Source: Tabrizicola fusiformis (GTDB taxonomy: Bacteria > Pseudomonadota > Alphaproteobacteria > Rhodobacterales > Rhodobacteraceae). Taken from it: a DNA stretch of 64,000 bases. The position numbers were made by a program, and so were the translations under genes. Under the pieces are notes generated by a model. That model searched no databases, had not been told where the DNA came from, and saw nothing but the letters and a program-made list of their open reading frames with translations. Positions within the stretch are counted from its first letter, which is position 1; every line of letters starts with the position of its first letter. Positions 9,519 to 18,199 of the stretch are shown here, in pieces. Location of the stretch: the NCBI RefSeq assembly GCF_013328815.1, contig NZ_JABUHN010000009.1:62001-126000 (forward strand), read 5' to 3'.

Positions 9519-10463
9519 ATGGCCCTGAAGGTCGCGCTGCAGATGGACCCGATCGGTTCGGTCAATATCAATGGCGATTCAACGTTCCGCATCGCGCTTG
9601 AGGCGCAGGCGCGCGGCCATACGCTGTTCTTCTACACGCCGGACAAACTGGCCTTTGTCGAAGGCCGGGTCATGGCGCGGGGTTTTCCCATCGAGCTGCG
9701 CCGCGAGATTGGCAACCATGTCAGCTATGGCCCGGAAACCGAGGTTGATCTGGCCGATTTCGATGTGGTCTGGCTGCGGCAGGATCCGCCCTTCGACATG
9801 AGCTATATCACCTCGACCCATCTGCTGGACATGATCCACCCCAAGACGCTGGTGGTGAATGATCCGTTCTGGGTGCGCAACTATCCCGAGAAGCTTTTGG
9901 TGCTGCGGTTCCCGCAACTGACGCCGCCCACCGCGATTGCCCGCGATCTGGCGACGATCCGCGCCTTCAAGGCGCGGCATGGCGATATCATCCTCAAGCC
10001 GCTCTATGGCAATGGTGGTGCGGGCGTGTTCCGGCTGGATGCCAATGACCGCAACCTTTCCTCGCTTTATGAATTGTTCACCGGCTTCTCGCGGGAACCG
10101 CTGATCGTGCAAAAATTCCTGCCGGATGTCGCCAAGGGTGACAAGCGGGTGATTCTGGTTGATGGCGAGCCGGTCGGCGCCATCAACCGGGTGCCGCAGG
10201 CGGGAGAGACCCGTTCAAACATGCATGTCGGTGGGCGGCCCGAAAAGATCGGGCTGACGGCGCGCGATCTGGAGATTTGCCGGACCATCGGGCCGGTTCT
10301 GCGCGAAAAGGGGCAGGTCTTCGTCGGGATCGACGTCATCGGCGATTGGCTGACCGAGATCAACGTGACCTCGCCCACCGGATTGCAGGAGCTGGAGCGG
10401 TTTGATGGCACCAATGCCGCCGCCCGCATCTGGGAAGTGATCGAGGCCAAGCGCCGGGCATAG
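9519..10463 (+). CDS. gshB: Glutathione synthetase
   Basis: 314-aa cytosolic ATP-grasp ligase joining gamma-glutamylcysteine and glycine, the last step of glutathione synthesis. The N-terminus [20 protein letters not shown] is characteristic. ATP-grasp elements follow: [18 protein letters not shown] (glycine-rich lid), [20 protein letters not shown], and a C-terminal [20 protein letters not shown] with the metal-binding ExN. Length is normal. The ATG at 9519 is preferred over 9513 on ribosome-site spacing. It ends convergent with comM across a GC hairpin. Confidence 0.96.
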   Translation: MALKVALQMDPIGSVNINGDSTFRIALEAQARGHTLFFYTPDKLAFVEGRVMARGFPIELRREIGNHVSYGPETEVDLADFDVVWLRQDPPFDMSYITSTHLLDMIHPKTLVVNDPFWVRNYPEKLLVLRFPQLTPPTAIARDLATIRAFKARHGDIILKPLYGNGGAGVFRLDANDRNLSSLYELFTGFSREPLIVQKFLPDVAKGDKRVILVDGEPVGAINRVPQAGETRSNMHVGGRPEKIGLTARDLEICRTIGPVLREKGQVFVGIDVIGDWLTEINVTSPTGLQELERFDGTNAAARIWEVIEAKRRA

Positions 10464-10473
10464 GCACCAATCT

Positions 10474-10494
10474 GCGCCCGCCGCGCAGGGGCGC
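10474..10494. terminator. Hairpin between convergent gshB and comM
   Basis: GCGCCC at 10474-10479 pairs with GGGCGC at 10489-10494, in the 32-bp gap between two convergent stops. There is no clear T-run, so it is a moderate bidirectional terminator candidate. Confidence 0.45.
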
Positions 10495-10495
10495 T

Positions 10496-12016
10496 TCAGC
10501 CATGCGCCTTCGCCCCGGCGATCAGCCGGAAGCTGACCGCTTCGGCGATATGGGGCAGGCGCACTTCGGCGGTGCCGTCAAGGTCGGCAATCGTGCGGGC
10601 CACCCGCATCACCCGGTGATAGCCGCGGGCCGAGAGGCCGAAGCGTTCGGCGACGCGGTTCAGCAGGGCGCGACCTTCGGCATCGGGTGCGGCCACCTCG
10701 TCGAGCAGGCGGCCCTCCATATCGGCATTGACGCGCACCCGCGGGTGATCGGCAAAGCGGGCGTTCTGGCGCGCGCGCGCGGCCTCGACCCGCGCGGCAA
10801 CAATGGCCGAACTGTCGCCGGAGGCGGGCAGATCAAGATCGGTAAAGGCAACCGGCGGCACTTCCACGCGCAGATCGAAGCGGTCCATCAGCGGCCCCGA
10901 AATCCGGCCAAGGTAGTCGTCACCGCAGAGCGGAACCCGGGCGCAGGCCCGGGCGGGATCGGTAAGATAGCCGCATTTGCAGGGATTTGCCGCCGCGACC
11001 AGCAGAAAGCGGCAGGGATAGCGGATATGGGCATTCGCGCGGGCCACGACCACCTCGCCGGTCTCGATCGGCTGGCGCAGGGTTTCCAGCACCGCCCGGG
11101 AAAACTCGGGAAACTCGTCCATGAACAGCACGCCATTATGGGCGAGCGAGATTTCCCCGGGCTTGGCGCCCTTCCCCCCCCCGACGATGGCCGCCATCGA
11201 GGCGGTGTGATGCGGTTCGCGGAACGGACGGGCGCGGGAGATGCCGCCTTCGTTCAGCAACCCGGCCAGCGAATGGATCATCGAGGTTTCCAGCGCCTCT
11301 TGCGCCGCCAGGGGCGGCAGGATGCCCGGCAATCTGGCCGCCAGCATCGACTTTCCCGAACCGGGAGAGCCGACCATCATCAGATGGTGCCGCCCGGCCG
11401 CCGCGATTTCCAGCGCGCGTTTGGCACGTTCCTGCCCTTTGACCTCGCGCAGGTCGCGGCCGCTGGGCAAGGGGGTGACCTCACCCGCCTCGGCGGGGCT
11501 GAGGGCGGATTGGCCGGTATAATGGCGCACCACATCGTTGAGCGAGGCGGCGGCAAGAACCTCGGCCGCACCGACCCAGGCCGCCTCGGCGCCGCACCCC
11601 TTGGGGCAAAGCAACGTCTTGTCCTCTTCCGCCGCTGCCATGGCCGCAGGCAAGGCGCCGGTGACCGGGATCAACCGGCCATCCAGCGACAATTCCCCCA
11701 GCGCCAGCGTGTGTTCGACCTCTTCCTTGGGCAGGATGTCCAGCGCGGCCAGCAGGGCCAGCGCGATGGGCAGGTCGAAATGGCTGCCCTCTTTCGGAAG
11801 ATCGGCGGGGGAGAGGTTGACGGTGATACGCTTGGAGGGCAGCGCGATCGACAGGGCGGCGATGGCGGCGCGAACCCGTTCGCGCGCCTCGGAAACCGCC
11901 TTGTCCGGCAGGCCCACCAGCGCGAAATTCGGCACGCCGGGGGTGACGGCACATTGCACCTCGACCAGCCGCGCCTCGACCCCTTCGAAGGCCACCGTAA
12001 AGGCCCGTGCGACCAT
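10496..12016 (-). CDS. YifB/ComM-family Mg-chelatase-like AAA+ ATPase
   Basis: 506-aa AAA+ protein of the YifB/ComM family. ComM is a hexameric helicase promoting branch migration during natural transformation in other bacteria. An N-terminal Lon-substrate-like domain (ALVGLPDKAVSEARERVRAA, NLSPADLPKEGSHFDLPIAL) precedes the ATPase. Walker A is GSPGSGKS near residue 217. Walker B is NGVLFMDEFPEF. The Mg-chelatase C-terminal part contains the Cys-rich loop ANPCKCGYLTDPARAC. The start at 12016 has GGAG 6 nt upstream. Whether this organism is naturally competent cannot be judged from the window. Confidence 0.92.
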   Translation of the reverse strand: MVARAFTVAFEGVEARLVEVQCAVTPGVPNFALVGLPDKAVSEARERVRAAIAALSIALPSKRITVNLSPADLPKEGSHFDLPIALALLAALDILPKEEVEHTLALGELSLDGRLIPVTGALPAAMAAAEEDKTLLCPKGCGAEAAWVGAAEVLAAASLNDVVRHYTGQSALSPAEAGEVTPLPSGRDLREVKGQERAKRALEIAAAGRHHLMMVGSPGSGKSMLAARLPGILPPLAAQEALETSMIHSLAGLLNEGGISRARPFREPHHTASMAAIVGGGKGAKPGEISLAHNGVLFMDEFPEFSRAVLETLRQPIETGEVVVARANAHIRYPCRFLLVAAANPCKCGYLTDPARACARVPLCGDDYLGRISGPLMDRFDLRVEVPPVAFTDLDLPASGDSSAIVAARVEAARARQNARFADHPRVRVNADMEGRLLDEVAAPDAEGRALLNRVAERFGLSARGYHRVMRVARTIADLDGTAEVRLPHIAEAVSFRLIAGAKAHG

Positions 12017-12095
12017 GGGATGCTCCTTACCAATGGTTAACCGGTAGGGCGCAATGGTTGAGCAAAGGTTAACGACGGCGCAGGACCGGCGCGGG

Positions 12096-12118
12096 AAAAT
12101 TCTTCGGCGAAGAATTTT
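12096..12118. terminator. AT-rich perfect hairpin downstream of the GST gene
   Basis: AAAATTCTTC-ggc-GAAGAATTTT is a perfect 10-bp stem in an otherwise GC-rich gap (12017-12191). It can act as an intrinsic terminator on either strand, here most usefully for the minus-strand GST transcript before comM. It is followed by a second GC-rich stretch (12119-12186) with CCGGCGGGG repeats resembling a common intergenic motif of Rhodobacterales. Confidence 0.6.
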
Positions 12119-12191
12119 GGCCCGGAGGCCCCGGCGGGGGTGCAGGTGGATGCCTGCGCCTCCGGCGGGGATATTTGGGCCAAGATGAAGG

Positions 12192-13061
12192 TCAGCCGCG
12201 CAGGGCCATGAACGGCGCCCAGGCTTCGGCGTCGGCCACCGTCTTGTCGCGGCAAAAGGCGTTGCAGAAGCCGAAGCGGCGGCCGTCCAGTTCCAGAACA
12301 TGGGTCACCGGCTTGCCCGAATAGGGGCAGGCGGTGTTTTCGGCAGCAGTACCCTCGACGGCGCGGGCGGCCAGCGGCACCGGGCCGGGCCAGGGGCGGC
12401 GCGGCCAGTCGCGGCGGTAGAAGGGTTGGTCGGCCCCATCGACCAGCCCCATCGCCCGCCAGCGGCGGAAGCTGGGATGCGCAAGATGCGCCTGCACATA
12501 GGCCATGGCCCGGGGTGACACCGGCAGGTTATAGGTGGCGATCCGCGTCGCCACAGGGGCAAAGAAGGCATCTGCCGTCGAATAGGCGCCGGCAAGCCAT
12601 GGGTTGTTGCCGGTCTGGTCCCAGGCCCAGCCCCAGAGCGTCTCCAGCCGGGCGAGGTCGGCCAGCACCTCGGCAGGCGGTTCGCAGGTGGTGTAGCTGA
12701 CGCGCAGGTTCATCGGGCAATGGTTGCGCAGGGCGGTAAAGCCTGCATGCATCTCGGCGGCCAGAACCCGTGCCACGGCGCGCGCCCGGGGGTCGGCAGG
12801 CCAGAGGCCGGCTTCGGGGTGGCGGCTGGCCAGTTCTTCGGCGATGGCGATGGTTTCGGGCACCACCACCCCATCCGGCGTGCGCATGGTGGGGGCGGTT
12901 TTGCCGGGGAAGAACTCTTTGAGCATATTCGGCAATTCGTCGGAGTAGAGCCGGGCGAGCCGGGTCTTTACCGGAATGCCGAAGGCGTCGAACAACAGCC
13001 AGCCGCGCAGCGACCAGCTTGAATAGGCCCTGTCACCGATCACGAGGTCATAGGTCATCAT
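12192..13061 (-). CDS. Glutathione S-transferase with C-terminal zinc-ribbon-like (YHS-type) tail
   Basis: 289-aa protein. The N-terminal part is a GST: YDLVIGDRAYSSWSLRGWLL (thioredoxin-like start with the SxWSxR motif of maleylacetoacetate-isomerase-like GSTs), then VVPETIAIAEELASRHPEAG, which holds the glutathione-binding turn. A helical GST-C domain follows, including WLAGAYSTADAFFAPVATR. After about residue 235 a short extra domain has cysteines in ACPYSGKPV and FGFCNAFCRDKT, resembling a YHS/TRASH metal-binding fold. The start could be GTG 13064, ATG 13061 or ATG 13058; AGGAAGG upstream fits 13061 or 13058. It is monocistronic, with the hairpin at 12096-12118 behind it. The substrate is unknown. 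Confidence 0.88.
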   Translation of the reverse strand: MMTYDLVIGDRAYSSWSLRGWLLFDAFGIPVKTRLARLYSDELPNMLKEFFPGKTAPTMRTPDGVVVPETIAIAEELASRHPEAGLWPADPRARAVARVLAAEMHAGFTALRNHCPMNLRVSYTTCEPPAEVLADLARLETLWGWAWDQTGNNPWLAGAYSTADAFFAPVATRIATYNLPVSPRAMAYVQAHLAHPSFRRWRAMGLVDGADQPFYRRDWPRRPWPGPVPLAARAVEGTAAENTACPYSGKPVTHVLELDGRRFGFCNAFCRDKTVADAEAWAPFMALRG

Positions 13062-13136
13062 CACTTCCCTTCCTGTCAGAGCCGAAGCTAGGGGGGGTGC
13101 GGCATCCTGAAAAGCGATGATTTGTGGGGCGCTCCA

Positions 13137-13715
13137 TCACGGGCGGTGATTGACGCCGAGAAGGCTCCAGCGCCCGCCATCCAGCTGCAGGCAGGTGACC
13201 GAGAGGTTGGCGATATCCTGTGCCAGCGCCTCATAGGGGGAAATCGCGGCGGCGCGCTGAACCTGGGTCAGGATCGCGCCGAAATGAGCCACGGCGATGA
13301 TGTCTTGCCCGGGGTGGGCGGCGGCCAGAGCGTCAGCCGCGGCGTCTATCCGGGCGGCGGCGGCGATCCAGCTTTCGCCGTTCGGCGGGGCGATATGGCC
13401 CGGCTCCTCCCAATAGCGGCGCGAGAGGTCGGGCCAGCGGGTGGCGACCTCGGTGAAGGGCAATCCGTCCCAGTCGCCGAAGTGAAACTCGCGCAGGGCG
13501 GGGTCATCGGGCAGGCGGCGGCGGCCAGGGCCAAGTGCATCGGCCGTGGCCGAGGCGCGGATCAGGTCCGAGGACACCAAGAGCGCCGGACGCGGCAGAT
13601 GGGCGTTCAGCCGGGCAAGGGCGGCATGGTCGGACAGGTCGGCGGGAATGTCGCGCCAGCCGGCAAAGGCCCGCGCATGGGTCGGACCGTGGCGGACCCA
13701 CCAGAGGCGCGTCAT
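13137..13715 (-). CDS. Histidine phosphatase family protein (possible alpha-ribazole phosphatase, CobC-like)
   Basis: 192-aa phosphoglycerate-mutase-like phosphatase. The catalytic RHG motif is WWVRHGPTHA at the N-terminus, a second Arg lies in SSDLIRASATADAL, the acid residue in REFHFGDWDG, and the second His in IIAVAHFGAI. Its ATG overlaps the cobU stop by 4 bp, so it is translationally coupled to a cobalamin gene. That makes an alpha-ribazole-5'-phosphate phosphatase role likely, but by context only; the family also includes general sugar-phosphate phosphatases. Confidence 0.85.
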   Translation of the reverse strand: MTRLWWVRHGPTHARAFAGWRDIPADLSDHAALARLNAHLPRPALLVSSDLIRASATADALGPGRRRLPDDPALREFHFGDWDGLPFTEVATRWPDLSRRYWEEPGHIAPPNGESWIAAAARIDAAADALAAAHPGQDIIAVAHFGAILTQVQRAAAISPYEALAQDIANLSVTCLQLDGGRWSLLGVNHRP

Positions 13716-14260
13716 ATCCCCTCCGGCAATTTGCCTTTGAGAACAAGCGGCAGCCCCGCCATGACCCCCACCACCAGATCGGCCTCTGCCGCGAGGCGCT
13801 GGTTCAGCCGCCCCTGTTCGTCACGAAAGGCACGGGCAAGGGCGTTTTCGGGCACGATGCCCCAGCCGACCTCGTTCGAGACAACCACCACCGGGCCGGC
13901 AGCTTGGGTAAGCGCCGCCAGCAGGGCCGCAATCTCGGCCTCCAGCTCCGCCCCGGCGAGCAGGGTGTTGGTCAGCCACAGGGTGGCGCAGTCGATCAGC
14001 ACCGCCCCCCCTGCCCCGGCCAGCGCCCCCGCCACATCACGCGGCGCCTCGATGGTGGTCCAGCCTGCGCCGCGGTCCTGCCGGTGCGCGGCGATCCGCG
14101 CACGCATCTCATCATCCCAGGCTTCGGCGGTGGCGATATAGGTCAGCGGCAGGCCAGAGGCCCGCACCAGACGTTCAGCCAACCGCGATTTGCCAGACCG
14201 CGCGCCGCCGGTCACCAGCGTCAGTTTCGGGAAATCGGCGGGGGGCGGTGATCCGGTCAA
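13712..14260 (-). CDS. cobU: Bifunctional adenosylcobinamide kinase / adenosylcobinamide-phosphate guanylyltransferase
   Basis: 182 aa from a TTG start at 14260 (an ATG at 14326 would give 204 aa). It phosphorylates adenosylcobinamide and transfers GMP to it in the late cobalamin pathway. The P-loop is LVTGGARSGKSRLAERL. Other conserved elements are YIATAEAWDDEM, AHRQDRG, LIDCATLWLTN and VVVSNEVGWGIVPE. The shorter start is preferred because CobU proteins begin a few residues before the P-loop and GGA lies 8 nt upstream; the longer form would overlap the 5' end of the divergent sigma-factor gene. It is followed by the overlapping histidine phosphatase. Confidence 0.92.
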   Translation of the reverse strand: MTGSPPPADFPKLTLVTGGARSGKSRLAERLVRASGLPLTYIATAEAWDDEMRARIAAHRQDRGAGWTTIEAPRDVAGALAGAGGAVLIDCATLWLTNTLLAGAELEAEIAALLAALTQAAGPVVVVSNEVGWGIVPENALARAFRDEQGRLNQRLAAEADLVVGVMAGLPLVLKGKLPEGI

Positions 14261-14324
14261 AGATGTTTTCCGTATGAAAGTTTGGCCCGGCAAAGGGCCG
14301 CAGGATTGCCAATCGGGGGGCGTC

Positions 14325-15200
14325 ATGGCGCTGGACGGATATAGCGATCAAACCCTGTCGCGCCAAGCGCGGGCGGCAGAGCTTCTGGATGCCGAGACCG
14401 AGGCAGCCCTGGCCCGCGCCTGGCGCGATCACGGCGATACCGCCGCGCTGCACCGGCTGGTGACGGCCTATATGCGGCTCGCGATTGCGACGGCGGCGCG
14501 GTTCCGCCGCTATGGCGCGCCGATGAACGACCTTGTGCAGGAGGCGGCGCTGGGTCTGATGAAGGCTGCCGAGAAATTCGACCCTGACCGGGGGGTGCGG
14601 TTTTCCACCTATGCCGTGTGGTGGATCAAGGCCGGGATACAGGATCATGTGATGCGCAACTGGTCACTGGTGCGGACCGGGTCCACCTCGGGGCAAAAGG
14701 CGCTGTTCTTCAACCTGCGCCGGGTGCAGGCCAAGCTTGAGCGCGAGGCGCACGCGCGGGGCGAGGTTCTGGACGCGGCACAGTTGCGCGAAAAGGTGGC
14801 GTCAGAGATCGGCGTGACGCTGGCCGAGGTGCAGATGATGGAGGGGCGGCTGGCGGGCATGGACGCCTCGCTCAATGCCACGCAGGCCGAGGATGAGGGG
14901 CGCGAGTGGATTGAAGTTCTGCCAGACGACGCCCCGCAGGCCGAAGCACAGGTGGAGGCGGCACATGACCGCGCCCGGCTGCGCGGCTGGCTGGCACAGG
15001 CGATGGCCGGGCTGAACCCGCGCGAGCGGCATATCGTGATCGAGCGCCGGTTGCGCGACGAGCCGCGGACGCTGGAAAGCCTTGGCAGCGAGCTGGGCCT
15101 GTCGAAAGAGCGCATCCGGCAGTTGGAGGCGGCGGCCTATGGCAAGCTGCGCAAGTCGCTGACCGAAGCCGCGCCCGAGGTGATGGCCTTCCTTGCCTGA
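14325..15200 (+). CDS. rpoH: RNA polymerase sigma factor, RpoH family (RpoH-II-like)
   Basis: 291-aa alternative sigma factor of the sigma-32 group. Region 2 reads APMNDLVQEAALGLMKAAEK and FDPDRGVRFSTYAVWWIKAG. The RpoH hallmark QKALFFNLRRVQ follows, and the C-terminal region 4 helix-turn-helix is ESLGSELGLSKERIRQLE. The segments MALDGYSDQTLSRQA and GVTLAEVQMMEGRLAGMD are closer to the RpoH-II type of Rhodobacter (photo-oxidative and singlet-oxygen response) than to RpoH-I, as far as I recall the two. GGGGGG lies upstream of the ATG. It is divergent from cobU with almost no gap. Confidence 0.9.
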   Translation: MALDGYSDQTLSRQARAAELLDAETEAALARAWRDHGDTAALHRLVTAYMRLAIATAARFRRYGAPMNDLVQEAALGLMKAAEKFDPDRGVRFSTYAVWWIKAGIQDHVMRNWSLVRTGSTSGQKALFFNLRRVQAKLEREAHARGEVLDAAQLREKVASEIGVTLAEVQMMEGRLAGMDASLNATQAEDEGREWIEVLPDDAPQAEAQVEAAHDRARLRGWLAQAMAGLNPRERHIVIERRLRDEPRTLESLGSELGLSKERIRQLEAAAYGKLRKSLTEAAPEVMAFLA

Positions 15201-15283
15201 CCCGTGCGCCCGGCTTGTGCGCCCGACTTGTGCCGCGGCGCCTGCGGGCCTAATGCTTGGCAACGGGCGGCGGGAGAGGCCAG

Positions 15284-16495
15284 ATGCTGGCAGGCAAGCG
15301 GATACTTCTGATCATCGGCGGCGGCATCGCAGCCTATAAATCCTTGCTTCTTATCAGGCTCTTGAAGGCCGAAGGCGTGCATGTGACCCCGGTTCTGACC
15401 GCAGGCGGGGCCGAGTTCGTCACCCCGTTGTCGGTTTCGGCCCTTGCGGGGGAAAAGGTCTATCAGGCGCTGTTCGACCTCACGGATGAGGCGGAGATGG
15501 GCCATATCCAGCTTTCCCGGGTGGCTGATCTGATCGTGGTGGCGCCTGCGACGGCGGACCTTCTGGCCAAGATGGCGGGCGGGCGGGCCGAGGATCTGGC
15601 CTCCACCCTGCTGCTGGCGACCGATACCCGGGTTCTGGCGGCGCCGGCGATGAATGTGCGAATGTGGCAGCATCCGGCGACGCAGCGCAATCTTGCGCAA
15701 CTGCGCGCCGACGGGGTGCTGTTCGTCGGCCCGGACGAAGGCGACATGGCCTGCGGCGAATATGGGCCGGGCCGTCTGGCCGAACCGCCTGCCATTCTGG
15801 AGGCGATCCGTGCGGCGCTGGTGCGGGGGCCGCTGGTGGGAAAGCATGTGCTGGTCACCTCTGGCCCGACCCATGAACCCATTGATCCGGTTCGTTATAT
15901 TGCCAACCGCTCTTCGGGCGCGCAGGGCACCGCCGTTGCGGCGGCGCTGCGCGATCTGGGGGCAAAGGTGACCTTTGTGACCGGCCCCGCCTCGGTTCCG
16001 CCGCCCGAAGGCGTGGCGGTGGTGCGGGTGGAAACCGCCGCCGAAATGCGTGCGGCGGTCGAGGCGGCGCTGCCCGCCGATGTGGCGGTAATGGCGGCGG
16101 CGGTGGCCGATTGGCGGGTCGCCAATGCCGGGGCGCAGAAGATCAAGAAGGACGGCTCGGGCCGCCTGCCCGTGTTGGAATTCGCCGAGAACCCCGACAT
16201 TCTGGCTTGGATTTCAAAGGCTTCCCAACGCCCCGCGCTGGTCGTCGGCTTTGCCGCGGAAACCGAGAAAGTGGTGGACCATGCCACGGCCAAGCGGCTG
16301 CGCAAAGGCTGCGACTGGATCGTTGCCAATGATGTCTCGCCCGCGACGGGGATCATGGGGGGCAGCGAAAACGCGGTGACGGTGATTGATGCCGAAGGGG
16401 CCGAAACCTGGCCCCGCATGGCCAAGGACGCGGTGGCGCGGCGGCTGGCCGCGCGGATTGCGGATGCGGTAAATCGCGTTGAAACAAAGGGTTAA
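15284..16495 (+). CDS. coaBC: Bifunctional phosphopantothenoylcysteine decarboxylase / phosphopantothenate-cysteine ligase
   Basis: 403-aa flavoprotein (Dfp) making two steps of coenzyme A synthesis. The N-terminal CoaC half has GGGIAAYKSLLLIRLLKAEG, the active-site His in EMGHIQLSRVADLIVVAPAT, and APAMNVRMWQHPATQRNL. The substrate-flap Cys is in GDMACGEYGPGRL. The CoaB half begins near residue 185 with VLVTSGPTHEPIDPVRYIAN and has KIKKDGSG for the ligase site. The start at 15284 begins the conserved LAGKRILLIIGGG. Dut follows 6 bp downstream, the classic dfp-dut pair. Confidence 0.96.
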   Translation: MLAGKRILLIIGGGIAAYKSLLLIRLLKAEGVHVTPVLTAGGAEFVTPLSVSALAGEKVYQALFDLTDEAEMGHIQLSRVADLIVVAPATADLLAKMAGGRAEDLASTLLLATDTRVLAAPAMNVRMWQHPATQRNLAQLRADGVLFVGPDEGDMACGEYGPGRLAEPPAILEAIRAALVRGPLVGKHVLVTSGPTHEPIDPVRYIANRSSGAQGTAVAAALRDLGAKVTFVTGPASVPPPEGVAVVRVETAAEMRAAVEAALPADVAVMAAAVADWRVANAGAQKIKKDGSGRLPVLEFAENPDILAWISKASQRPALVVGFAAETEKVVDHATAKRLRKGCDWIVANDVSPATGIMGGSENAVTVIDAEGAETWPRMAKDAVARRLAARIADAVNRVETKG

Positions 16496-16501
16496 AGCCA
16501 A

Positions 16502-16969
16502 ATGACTCCGCTGGTGCAGGTGGTTTGGGAAGATTGGGCCGACCGCAGCCTGCCGCTGCCCGCCTATCAGACGGCGGGAAGTGCGGGGGCCGATATCTGC
16601 GCCAACCTGCCACCCGAAATGCGACAAGGGGGGATCGTGCTGCGTCCGATGCAGCGGCTGGTGGTGCCCACGGGCATTCGTGTAGCAATCCCAGTGGGTT
16701 ACGAAATGCAGATCCGCCCGCGCTCGGGCCTTGCGGTCCGCCATGGCATCACCCTGCCCAACACGCCGGGCACCATCGACAGCGATTATCGCGGACCTTT
16801 GGGCGTGGCGCTGGTGAACCTTGGCGAGGCGGATTTCACCGTGCAGCATGGGGATCGGATCGCGCAATGCGTGATCGCGCCGGTCTTGCAGGCCAGCTAT
16901 GAAGTTGTTGAAACGCTTGACGAAACTGCGCGTGGAGCCGGGGGCTTCGGCTCAACCGGGCGGCGGTGA
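16502..16969 (+). CDS. dut: Deoxyuridine 5'-triphosphate nucleotidohydrolase (dUTPase)
   Basis: 155-aa trimeric dUTPase hydrolysing dUTP to dUMP and keeping uracil out of DNA. All five motifs are present: [10 protein letters not shown] (1), [10 protein letters not shown] (2), [17 protein letters not shown] (3), GDRIAQCV (4) and the C-terminal [10 protein letters not shown] (5). It sits 6 bp after coaBC and its stop overlaps the start of the MoeB-like gene, so the three are probably one transcript. Confidence 0.97.
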   Translation: MTPLVQVVWEDWADRSLPLPAYQTAGSAGADICANLPPEMRQGGIVLRPMQRLVVPTGIRVAIPVGYEMQIRPRSGLAVRHGITLPNTPGTIDSDYRGPLGVALVNLGEADFTVQHGDRIAQCVIAPVLQASYEVVETLDETARGAGGFGSTGRR

Positions 16970-17997
16970 TGCTGGTTCTGGGGCTGGCCGCGGGGCTTTG
17001 GGGGCTGGGTTGGCTGCTGCGGGTGCCCGTCGCGCTGCGGCTGGCGGCGCTGGCGGTGCTTTGGGCGGCGATCATTCTGGCGCATCTCGTGCTGCCGGAG
17101 GGCGCGGGCCTGCGGCAGACGCTGGGCGGCAGCGCGGCGGGTTGGGCCGTTCTGGGGGGCGCTGCCGGGTTGGTGCTGATTTATGCCATTGGTCTCAAAC
17201 ACTTGAAGGCGCGCACGACACCCGCCGCCTCTGAGGAAGGCCCCTTCCGGCAGGCTGAACTGGACCGCTATTCCCGCCATATCCTCTTGCGCGAGATTGG
17301 CGGGCCGGGGCAGATGCGGCTGAAATCGGCCAAGGTTCTGGTGATCGGCGCGGGGGGGTTGGGCTCTCCGGCGCTGTTGTATCTGGCGGCAAGCGGGGTG
17401 GGCACGCTGGGGGTAATCGACGATGACCGGGTTGAGGGATCGAACCTGCAACGGCAGATTATTCATTCAGATCAACGGATTGGCATGGCGAAAACCCAAT
17501 CTGCCGAAATCGCGGTCAAGGCGCTGAACCCCTTTGTCGAGGTGCGCCCCTATCAGCGGCGGCTGGATGCCGAAATTGCCGAGGCGCTGATCGCCGAGTA
17601 TGACCTTGTGCTGGATGGCACCGACAATTTCGACACCCGCTATCTGGTCAACCGGACCTGCGCAAAACTGGGCAAGCCGCTGATCGCCGGGGCGATGACC
17701 CAATGGGAGGGGCAGCTTTCCCTTTACGATCCGGCCCATGGAACCCCTTGTTACGAATGTGTTTTCCCCGAGCGCCCGCTGCCCGGCATGGTGCCCGCCT
17801 GCGCCGAGGCGGGGGTCGCGGCGCCTTTGCCCGGCATCATCGGCGCCATGATGGCGATGGAGGCGGTCAAGCATCTGACGGGCGCCGGAGAGACGCTTGC
17901 GGGCCGCCTGCTGATCCACGATGCGCTTTATGCCGAAAGCCGGGTGATTGCGGTCAAGCGGCGGGCCGGATGCGCGGCTTGCGGCGCAATGCATTGA
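16969..17997 (+). CDS. Membrane-anchored MoeB/ThiF/HesA-family E1-like adenylyltransferase
   Basis: 342 aa. About the first 85 residues form two or three hydrophobic segments (LVLGLAAGLWGLGWLL, LAALAVLWAAIILAHLVL and AVLGGAAGLVLIYAIG), so the enzyme is probably membrane-tethered. The E1 domain starts near residue 95: LDRYSRHILLREIGGPGQ, then the nucleotide loop VLVIGAGGLGSPALLYLAAS, DDDRVEGSNLQRQIIHS and DGTDNFDTRYLVNR. Zinc cysteines are in CYEC and the C-terminal CAAC. Such enzymes adenylate the C-terminal Gly of a small sulfur carrier (MoaD or ThiS). The ATG at 16969 overlaps the dut stop as TGATG; a GTG at 16966 is the alternative. The carrier partner is not in the window. Confidence 0.88.
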   Translation: MLVLGLAAGLWGLGWLLRVPVALRLAALAVLWAAIILAHLVLPEGAGLRQTLGGSAAGWAVLGGAAGLVLIYAIGLKHLKARTTPAASEEGPFRQAELDRYSRHILLREIGGPGQMRLKSAKVLVIGAGGLGSPALLYLAASGVGTLGVIDDDRVEGSNLQRQIIHSDQRIGMAKTQSAEIAVKALNPFVEVRPYQRRLDAEIAEALIAEYDLVLDGTDNFDTRYLVNRTCAKLGKPLIAGAMTQWEGQLSLYDPAHGTPCYECVFPERPLPGMVPACAEAGVAAPLPGIIGAMMAMEAVKHLTGAGETLAGRLLIHDALYAESRVIAVKRRAGCAACGAMH

Positions 17998-18118
17998 GAA
18001 CGCTGGATTAACCCGGAGATTTCCGCGCTTTTCTCTGTCGTTTTTCCGTCTGTTCTGCGTATTTTTTGCGTAGATACAGCGTAGTGACACAGCGCCGCCG
18101 CCCGCGGCGTTAACCAAT

Positions 18119-18140
18119 TGCGCCGAAGCGGCGCATTTTT
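18119..18140 (+). terminator. Intrinsic terminator after the coaBC-dut-moeB-like run
   Basis: TGCGCC-gaagc-GGCGCA followed by TTTTT, 122 bp after the MoeB-like stop and 60 bp before the next gene. The stretch between (18000-18118) has T-rich patches but no gene or RNA that I recognise. Confidence 0.8.
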
Positions 18141-18199
18141 CCTGCGACAGCGCGCCGCAGCTTTGGCATCCTTGGCCCATCAGACAGGAGGGATGCGGC

